Shown here one piece after another: positions 16,846 through 17,435 of a DNA stretch of 17,435 nt (positions are counted from its first letter, which is position 1; each line of letters begins with the position of its first letter). The DNA comes from Melampsora larici-populina 98AG31 (taxonomy: Eukaryota > Basidiomycota > Pucciniomycetes > Pucciniales > Melampsoraceae): the NCBI RefSeq assembly GCF_000204055.1, contig NW_006768818.1:118826-136260 (forward strand), read 5' to 3'. The notes beneath the pieces are model-generated. The model was not told the origin of the DNA. It was given only the letters and a program-made list of their open reading frames with translations, and searched no databases. The position numbers were made by a program, and so were the translations under genes.

Positions 16846-16920
16846 GGCTTTCACTTTGAAAGAAAGCAGTTTTTTGTTTTTTACCTTGAAAGAAAGCAAG
16901 TTTTTGGCTTTTACCTTGAA
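16846..16920. repeat. 30-bp tandem repeat
   Basis: Two and a third units with an exact 30-bp period (16851-16880, 16881-16910, 16911-16920), each containing CTTGAAAGAAAGCA or its start, then TTTTTGGCTT-type sequence. Confidence 0.85.
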
Positions 16921-17435
16921 ATCAATTCTTGACATATCGTATTGGCCCGTATCACTTGAACAATGCAATATGTGCTGCCAAGATCTTCCTGTCTCTTTGC
17001 TGTGCCAGGCATTGGTTGAAATATGTTATTTTCCTGACACAATGCGGATAACATCCAGTGGGTTGTATCTTGTGGGATAGTATGGCTCCGTTGAAATATG
17101 GGTTTGTGGAGGTTGACACATGTGAAGCTACATGTAGTGCAGGGTTTTGCAACCCTAACCTCATCACATTTTTGACATTATGACTACCAAGGCTCAAAGT
17201 TTTCAATTCTCTTAAGTTTCACAATATCTGCCTCTCAAAGTTTCAATGTCCTTTCAGCCCACCTTCTATACTGGTTATACAACCCACATATCTTGGCAGG
17301 ATCTTTCCTATGGGTATAACATTGGGACCCCATGCCACTGCTTTGGACCGCAACCAGGTCCTCTGCAGTTGTCCAGAATTGGGATGCAATCAAAAGACAA
17401 TCCAATACAGAGGATTGGTACATCAAGGCAAAATA
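16921..17435. other. No recognisable gene, one weak minus-strand frame
   Basis: A minus-strand frame at 17426-17235 reads fairly protein-like (SQFWTTAEDLVAVQSSGMGS, then NQYRRWAERTLKL and TGA) and could be the end of a gene beginning beyond the window, but no family is recognised. A second minus frame at 17206-16952 has no support. Confidence 0.3.

Overview
The window looks like a repeat-rich, gene-poor stretch of a fungal nuclear genome. Support comes from short GT-AG introns (about 66-109 bp) with CTAAC/CTGAC-type branch sites and from a tyrosine-recombinase (DIRS-like) retrotransposon. The Gag-like protein of that element is of a kind I associate with basidiomycetes, most likely rust fungi (Pucciniales). 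That placement is inference and cannot be proved from the sequence alone. I found no tRNA, rRNA or bacterial-type feature.

Left third (about 600-6400). A DIRS-like retrotransposon lies on the minus strand in the order Gag-like gene (three exons, 6217-4483), reverse transcriptase/RNase H (4355-2499), tyrosine recombinase (2377-1205). All three genes can be followed in one frame from end to end, but they carry six nonsense codons and no frameshift. The third RNase H acidic residue is Tyr. GGGTATAGAAAA repeats and a hairpin lie beyond the recombinase end, and a 33-bp tandem repeat lies upstream of Gag. I could not define the element's terminal repeats.

Middle (about 6400-10500). This part is mostly non-coding. 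It holds one weak minus-strand gene candidate with a TATA box. It also holds a tandem duplication (7870-8374) whose second copy lacks, exactly at GT...AG boundaries, two intron-like segments present in the first. Next comes a 1.1-kb array of about 15 palindromes built on the core GCATCTGGCCAGATGC (8507-9633). It is followed by a promoter-like region with CACGTG, a 15-bp GC palindrome and a TATA box, then a probable 5'-leader intron.

Right third (10510-15926). These are remains of one or more multi-exon genes of no family I recognise. Three diverged copies of a roughly 100-residue domain are joined by Pro/Ser/Thr-rich linkers and broken by stops and a frameshift. A Pro-rich 47-codon repeat follows, in which two stops (TGA) sit where sister units have CGA. 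The last piece is a 228-codon frame that is intact. Between them (13334-13828) is a second duplication in which one copy precisely lacks an intron, followed by a 77-bp tandem duplication bounded by AG|GTAAGG. The final 1.5 kb holds only short tandem repeats.

Two themes run through the window. One is inactivation by nonsense changes compatible with C-to-T at CpG. The other is tandem duplications whose copies differ by exact presence or absence of introns.
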